Translations under genes and position numbers: made by a program
Shown here: piece by piece, positions 6,713-10,075 of the stretch
How positions within the stretch are numbered: position 1 is the first letter of the stretch
Layout of the letters: each line of letters opens with the position of its first letter
The notes under the pieces: model-generated
Told to the model about the DNA's origin: nothing
What the model saw: only the letters and a program-made list of their open reading frames with translations
Databases searched by the model: none
Assembly: GCA_003022655.1 (NCBI GenBank)
Contig: PXSX01000406.1
Coordinates: 4,521-14,595 of the forward strand
Origin: Bacteroidetes bacterium QH_1_64_81
GTDB lineage: Bacteria; Bacteroidota; Rhodothermia; Rhodothermales; Salinibacteraceae
Reading direction: 5' to 3'
DNA: 10,075 nt

Positions 6713-7567
6713 TCAGCCGGGGGCGTGCATAAGATGCACGCGCACGTTCGGGGTTTGAACCGCATCGCGGGCCGCTCGGGCGGCGTCTCTCGTTTCGAAG
6801 ATGCCGTACACAGCTCCGCCCGAGCCCGAAAGGGAGACGTAGGCAGCGTCGGTGTTGTGAAGGGCAGTCCGAATCTCGGCCACCGCGGGCGTCGCCTCCG
6901 CGATCGGGGCCTCAAAGTCATTTGTTAGTTCCGAGCGCCAGCGGGCGAGGTCGTTCGACGAAACAATGCGTCGCAGGTCGCCCCGATTCGTACCGCGGGG
7001 GGATACTTGCGCATAGGCCCACGGGGTCGGGATCTGCACCTGGGGTGCGGCGATGAGGAGAGGAAACGACAGGCGGTAGTCGTTTCCGTCGTCGGAAAGC
7101 GGCGACAGGACATCGCCGCGTCCGGTGGCATAGGCGGCGGGAGCGTCTTGCAGGAAGAACGGCACGTCGGCCCCGATGGCCTTGCCAATCTCGTGGAGCG
7201 CTTCGGGCGGCGGATTCAGGTCCCATAGGCACGCGAGGAGCCGGAGGGTCGCCGCCGCGTCGCTGGAGCCGCTCCCCAACCCAGCCCCGTAGGGCACCTG
7301 CTTCTCCAAATGAAGCTCCGCCCTCTCCGTCACGTCGAACGCGTCCGCGAGGCGATGGGCCGCCTGGAGGCAAAGGTTGCTCTCGTCGGCAGGCAGTGCC
7401 GGATCCGAGCAGGTGAGCGACAGCGTCTCCGCCGGAGCGGCGGTAACGGTGTCGGCCCAGTCGATGCGATGGAGAATGGTCTCAATGTCGTGATTCCCGT
7501 CCGGGCGCTCGCGGAGGACGTGGAGCCCCAGGTTGATCTTGGCGGGCGCGCGTTGAGTGAGGGGCAT
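6713..7567 (-). CDS. ispE: 4-diphosphocytidyl-2-C-methyl-D-erythritol kinase (IspE)
   Basis: IspE phosphorylates the 2-hydroxyl of CDP-methylerythritol with ATP, the fourth step of the MEP route to isopentenyl diphosphate, in the cytoplasm. The 284-aa product has the three GHMP-kinase motifs: APAKINLGLHV near the N-terminus (K10 catalytic), the ATP-binding loop PYGAGLGSGSSDAAAT (92-107), and the C-terminal LSGSGGAVYG (246-255). GADVPFF (132-138) supplies the catalytic Asp (D134). Family length is about 280-300 aa. ATG 7567 is chosen because it gives the usual short lead into AKINL; the frame continues 48 codons further upstream, but that part is low-complexity Pro/Ser/Leu from a pyrimidine tract. 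thrB lies upstream on the same strand, separated by an intrinsic terminator, so ispE probably has its own promoter. Confidence 0.95.
   Translation of the reverse strand: MPLTQRAPAKINLGLHVLRERPDGNHDIETILHRIDWADTVTAAPAETLSLTCSDPALPADESNLCLQAAHRLADAFDVTERAELHLEKQVPYGAGLGSGSSDAAATLRLLACLWDLNPPPEALHEIGKAIGADVPFFLQDAPAAYATGRGDVLSPLSDDGNDYRLSFPLLIAAPQVQIPTPWAYAQVSPRGTNRGDLRRIVSSNDLARWRSELTNDFEAPIAEATPAVAEIRTALHNTDAAYVSLSGSGGAVYGIFETRDAARAARDAVQTPNVRVHLMHAPG
6723..6741 (-). other. Perfect 8-bp stem-loop in the last codons of ispE
   Basis: GCGTGCAT (6723-6730) and ATGCACGC (6734-6741) are perfect complements around a 3-base loop, in the codons for RVHLMHA just before the stop. No T run follows on the minus strand. 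It could slow decay or mark the 3' end of the ispE mRNA, or be a coding coincidence. Confidence 0.3.
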
Positions 7568-7570
7568 TTT

Positions 7571-7680
7571 GGGGGAGGGCGCGGGAGTGCGGGAGAATGG
7601 GGGAAGGAGCGCGTAGGAATTGGGTAGGAGGGAAGGGGGAGAGTGAGAGATAGAACGTCCGGAAGAGTGTTGGGGGGTTG
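7571..7680 (+). repeat. Purine-rich low-complexity tract upstream of ispE
   Basis: About 88 of these 110 bases are purines on the plus strand (pyrimidine tract in the ispE sense). It includes degenerate units such as GCGGGAGT/GCGGGAGA around 7581-7596 and several GGGGG runs. It fills the ispE leader, so ispE mRNA would begin with a C/T-rich unstructured 5' end without a Shine-Dalgarno. Confidence 0.6.
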
Positions 7681-7707
7681 GAAGGAGTCCGCTGGGGGCA
7701 GAACTGT

Positions 7708-8634
7708 TCAAGAAAAAAACCGCTCGACTGTCGTACGGAGGCTTTCCCGATCGATTAGGGGTCGGCAGGGGTGGGAGCGACGACGTGAGCGCCCTTGGGA
7801 GGGATGGGGGAGATCCAGGCTTCGGTGGGGATGTCGTGCTGGGTGAAAGCCTCGAGAGAGGGAGCAGCCCAATGCGCCTGCCGCCATCGCCGCCGCCTGC
7901 ACGTCGGAGAAGCCGGGAACGAGCGCGGCCCGGTGGGGCTCCACGATGAGATCACGCAGGGCCCGTCCGATGAGGGCGAGGTCGTCGCGGTAGCAGCCCG
8001 CCACGAAGGCGCCGAGGTGAGCCGTCTGCCGCACCGAGTCGGACAGCGGGATCGAGTCCGGGACGCACGCTCGGGCCTCGCGCGTAGGAAGCACGCGGTT
8101 GGGGTGCACGAGGACGCAGCGGATGTCGGAGGGAACGGGGATGGGCACCACGTCCGGTGGGTCCATCGCGCGGGTGAGCACGAGCCCGCCGAAGAGGCAG
8201 GGAGCTACGTTGTCGGGGTGCAGGTCGCCGCTGGCAACGGCCTCCCCGGCCAGCGCGTGCGGCAGCAATGCCTCCTGTGCCCAGGAGCCCGGTAACAATT
8301 CGGCCCCGGCTACGACTGCCCCTACGGCGGACGCCGCGGACCCGCCCAGTCCAGACCCGAGCGGAATGCCCTTCTCGATCGACACCTCAAACCCGCCGTC
8401 GATGTCCGCCGCATCCTGGAGCGACCTCAGCGCAACCGTAGCGGTATTGTCGGCGGGGTCCGTCGGCAGGTCCGTGACCCGTCCCGTGATGGTGCCGATC
8501 CGCACGACGGGCTCGTCGAGCCGCTGCACCGTCACCCGATCGCCCAGGCCGTCGAGGGCGCTCCCCAGTAGATCGTACCCCACGGCCACGTTGCCCATCG
8601 ATGCGGGAGCGAACACGGTGACCTCATCATTCAT
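7708..8634 (-). CDS. thrB: Homoserine kinase (ThrB), 3' end broken by internal loss and frameshift
   Basis: ThrB phosphorylates homoserine to O-phosphohomoserine for threonine synthesis. From ATG 8634 the first 260 residues are a normal GHMP kinase: VFAPASMGNVAVGYD (7-21), the ATP loop IPLGSGLGGSAASA (90-103), GEAVASGDLHPDNVAP (130-145) and GALGCSLS (253-260). At that point homologues continue with an SGSGPS-type glycine-rich motif 3 and about 20 more residues; here this is absent. The frame instead enters an Arg/Pro/His-rich stretch (about 261-292) and stops at 7708 after 308 codons. The true C-terminal tail lies in another frame (7755 to about 7850). The current frame also reads through an intrinsic terminator. 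The product as written probably lacks activity. ATG 8634 is the natural start; the 107 open codons upstream do not resemble ThrB. Other thr genes are not adjacent. Confidence 0.88.
   Translation of the reverse strand: MNDEVTVFAPASMGNVAVGYDLLGSALDGLGDRVTVQRLDEPVVRIGTITGRVTDLPTDPADNTATVALRSLQDAADIDGGFEVSIEKGIPLGSGLGGSAASAVGAVVAGAELLPGSWAQEALLPHALAGEAVASGDLHPDNVAPCLFGGLVLTRAMDPPDVVPIPVPSDIRCVLVHPNRVLPTREARACVPDSIPLSDSVRQTAHLGAFVAGCYRDDLALIGRALRDLIVEPHRAALVPGFSDVQAAAMAAGALGCSLSRGFHPARHPHRSLDLPHPSQGRSRRRSHPCRPLIDRESLRTTVERFFS
7713..7738 (-). terminator. Intrinsic terminator of thrB
   Basis: On the minus strand, CCGTACG pairs with CGAGCGG around a 5-base loop (CCGT/GCGG with one G-T pair, an A-A mismatch, then CG/CG; 7738-7720). 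Seven Ts follow directly (7719-7713). It is the only T-run terminator in the window and separates thrB from ispE. Confidence 0.7.
7755..7850 (-). pseudogene. thrB: Out-of-frame remnant of the ThrB C-terminus
   Basis: Read one frame away from the thrB body, this stretch gives EAFTQHDIPTEAWISPI and then PKGAHVVAPTPADP before TAA at 7757-7755. This matches the usual ThrB ending, a helix followed by a strand of the type DAYVSKINTEGVKVL in Bacteroidota enzymes. The stop is 16 bases before the terminator stem, the natural gene end. The frame offset means the lost segment is 3n+2 bases long. Confidence 0.75.
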
Positions 8635-8719
8635 GCTTTGCAGATGGGATCGATGATTGTCCCGAAAGGCTTCCCTGGGAGTCGAAGGAGTCGAGCGACC
8701 GAGAAGGATGCCTCCCCTT

Positions 8720-8839
8720 TCAGGCGAGCCACCGCACCTTTTCGAACCGGAAAGGGCCTTCCCGAAACTCAACGTAACCGAGAATCCCAAAGAAATCCAC
8801 ACCGAGAATCTGCTTATCGTTGACGTCTGCAGGGGACAT
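8720..8839 (-). CDS. Candidate 39-aa small protein with strong Shine-Dalgarno
   Basis: An ATG at 8839 opens 39 codons ending in TGA at 8722-8720. A perfect GGAGGT (8850-8845) sits five bases upstream of the ATG, whereas none of the recognised genes in the window shows a clear Shine-Dalgarno. The peptide runs MSPADVNDKQILGVDFFGIL, then about 19 residues rich in Phe, Arg and Glu ending VRWLA. It looks like a real polypeptide rather than GC-biased noise. It has no run of Thr or Ile codons, so it is not an obvious threonine-attenuation leader, although it lies 85 bp upstream of thrB on the same strand. It may be a small gene, a leader peptide, or the first part of a lost gene. I do not recognise a family. 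Confidence 0.35.
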   Translation of the reverse strand: MSPADVNDKQILGVDFFGILGYVEFREGPFRFEKVRWLA

Positions 8840-8935
8840 GCTGGACCTCCGCTGACCGCACCGAACCGGCCAAAGGGCGGCGCGTCGAGCTCGACGACTA
8901 GTACAGCGTCAACCGTCATTCTACGGATTGAATAC

Positions 8936-9069
8936 GCGATCTCAAAATTCCCCAATCACGGCCCGTCATTTCGAGCGCAGTCGAGAAATCTCCCTGGAGT
9001 GGACTGCCAGCGCCCATGGAGGCTCCTCGACTTCGCTCGGAGCGACCTGCCATGAAATTTTGAGATCGC
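8936..9069. repeat. Palindromic REP/MITE-like element
   Basis: The ends are 14-bp perfect inverted repeats: GCGATCTCAAAATT (8936-8949) and AATTTTGAGATCGC (9056-9069). Inside are two inverted copies of a 29-base core of the GTCATTTCGAGCG(A/C)AGTCGAG type, at 8965-8993 (plus) and 9018-9046 (minus), identical at 22 of 29 positions. The 134-bp unit could fold into one long imperfect hairpin. It encodes no transposase. I recall dispersed repeats beginning GTCATTTCGAG from Bacteroidota-like genomes, from memory only. No target-site duplication is obvious. Confidence 0.75.
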
Positions 9070-9267
9070 TGCAGAGCCTAAAGAATGAGCCTTGACAATT
9101 CACTAGGCCCGCAACTGAACTGCCGGGATCGAGAGGGCCACCCACAGACCTGAAATGCTACCAACTGCTACCCAAGCGTGAAGGCGGATCGAACCCGACG
9201 CCCGCCTCATGGGTTGAGAAGCCTCCATCGCCCTCATCCGTGTTTCTTTATTCTCTCCTCAACCCTC

Positions 9268-10075
9268 GTGTCTGAACCTGACGACGACACCACAACCCCC
9301 ACGCACTCCCGTGCTCGCCGGATCCTCAAGTGGGGCGGCGGCCTCCTCGGGGGGCTCGCCGTCCTCGTTCTGGTGGCGGCGCTCGTCCTCCCTCACCTCT
9401 TCACGTCCGAGCAGTTGAAGGGATACGTCATCCCGCCCCTGGAGGAGGCGACCGGGCGACAGGTGGAGATCGACGCCATCGGACTGCGTGTCCTGCCGGC
9501 GCCCGCCATCCGCGTCTCCGGCGTTCGGCTCGCCAACGCCGAGGGCTACGGCCCTGCCCCGGCCGTTCGGGCTCGGGAGCTGAACGTGGACGTGGCCCTC
9601 TGGCCTCTGTTCGTGGCAAAGATCCGACCCACTGCGGTCGGCCTCGTGGATCCGACGATTCGTTACGAGGTGGCAGAGGACGGAACGACCAATTTTGACA
9701 CGCTGGGCGGGGAGACCGACACCACCGAGGCTGAGGGGTCACCCCTCGGTGGCATTCCACTGTCCGACGTGCGCGTGTCCGGAGCCAAGGTGCATTATAC
9801 CGACCGCCGCACGGGCCAGGGCTTCCGGCTTGAGGGCGACGCCCAGCTCGGGGTCGTCCCCGAGGGGGCGGTGCTCACGAGCAACGGAACGGTCGACCTG
9901 CAGTCGGTTCGCGCCCTGCTGCCCAGCGTGGGCCCCGACACCCTTACGGTGCAGAATGCACAGGCGACCTACGACATGCACGTGGCGCCGTCGGCGGGAC
10001 GAGTCGACCTGCGGACCCTTCGGATCGAAACGGCGCCCATCACGCTCACGATGGAGGGAGAGCTTTCGGATCTGA
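9268..10075 (+). CDS. AsmA family protein, N-terminal part
   Basis: This is an AsmA-like envelope protein with an inner-membrane anchor and a large periplasmic domain. The family is linked to outer-membrane assembly and to lipid transport between the membranes. From GTG 9268, 269 codons are open to the window edge. A short polar N-terminus is followed by a membrane segment (about 23-43), then the family's opening pattern: TGRQVEIDAIGLRVLPAPAI (62-81), VSGVRLANAEGYG (83-95), the LNVDVALWPL strand (105-114) and GLVDPTIRYEVAEDGTTNFD (125-144). The segment VHYTDRRTGQGFRLEG (175-190) matches the second AsmA repeat. Full proteins are typically 600 aa or more, so most of it lies off the window. No Shine-Dalgarno precedes the GTG, and no upstream ATG in frame was found. 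Confidence 0.88.
   Translation, partial: MSEPDDDTTTPTHSRARRILKWGGGLLGGLAVLVLVAALVLPHLFTSEQLKGYVIPPLEEATGRQVEIDAIGLRVLPAPAIRVSGVRLANAEGYGPAPAVRARELNVDVALWPLFVAKIRPTAVGLVDPTIRYEVAEDGTTNFDTLGGETDTTEAEGSPLGGIPLSDVRVSGAKVHYTDRRTGQGFRLEGDAQLGVVPEGAVLTSNGTVDLQSVRALLPSVGPDTLTVQNAQATYDMHVAPSAGRVDLRTLRIETAPITLTMEGELSDL

Larger units (their letters stand above)
8635..9267. other. Divergent thrB/AsmA intergenic region
   Basis: These 633 bp hold three things: a candidate small gene on the minus strand (8720-8839), a palindromic REP/MITE-like element (8936-9069), and about 200 bp before the AsmA gene where I see only a TTGACA (9092-9097) without a good -10 and a TGCTACC direct repeat near 9156-9173. The thrB promoter must lie here, but I could not place it. 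Confidence 0.5.

Noticed and set aside
7568..7711. 48-codon N-terminal extension of IspE
   Set aside because: It is low-complexity Pro/Ser/Leu from the pyrimidine tract and touches the thrB terminator; ATG 7567 fits the family start.
8657..9055. 132-codon plus-strand frame across the thrB upstream region
   Set aside because: It runs through the palindromic element and opposite the small-gene candidate, with no protein-like features.
8936..9069. CRISPR repeat or att site
   Set aside because: There are only two inverted cores, no regular direct repeats with spacers, and no integrase or tRNA nearby.
9092..9120. TTGACA as a promoter for the AsmA gene
   Set aside because: No AT-rich -10 hexamer lies 16-18 bases downstream, and it is about 170 bp from the start codon.

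Overview
The window comes from a GC-rich bacterial chromosome and carries ordinary housekeeping genes, mostly for the cell envelope. The organism is probably a member of the Bacteroidota/Rhodothermota, with a Salinibacter-like halophile the best guess. The reasons are the Bacteroidota-type class A PBP, several GTG starts without Shine-Dalgarno sequences, a lipid A gene (so a Gram-negative envelope), the MEP isoprenoid pathway, and a very acidic hypothetical protein. This assignment is inference from protein style, not a database result.

Layout. On the minus strand at the left edge is a rhomboid protease missing its C-terminal end (1-623). Divergent from it on the plus strand are an LpxH-type UDP-2,3-diacylglucosamine hydrolase (782-1531) and, 83 bp further on, a bifunctional PBP1A (1615-3969). 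A 334-bp gap follows, then the SbcD nuclease subunit (4304-5599, no sbcC beside it) and an acidic hypothetical protein (5845-6387). A 325-bp convergent gap leads to two minus-strand GHMP kinases: ispE (6713-7567) and, upstream of it, thrB (start 8634). A 633-bp divergent region (8635-9267) holds a palindromic REP/MITE-like element and a candidate 39-codon small gene with a perfect Shine-Dalgarno. The right edge carries the first 269 codons of an AsmA-family protein (9268-end).

Main observations. (1) thrB is broken near its 3' end. The third GHMP motif and roughly 25 residues are missing, the remaining tail is in another frame, and the present frame runs through the gene's own intrinsic terminator. 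(2) Two intergenic gaps (3970-4303 and 6388-6712) share degenerate 7-bp tandem repeats, arranged as a forward block and an inverted block, resembling STRR heptamers. (3) The 8936-9069 element has 14-bp perfect inverted ends and two inverted copies of a GTCATTTCGAG-type core. (4) The region between thrB and ispE is an 80% purine tract on the plus strand.

I did not find a new defence, mobile or biosynthetic system here. The interest lies in the broken thrB, the repeat families and the possible small gene.
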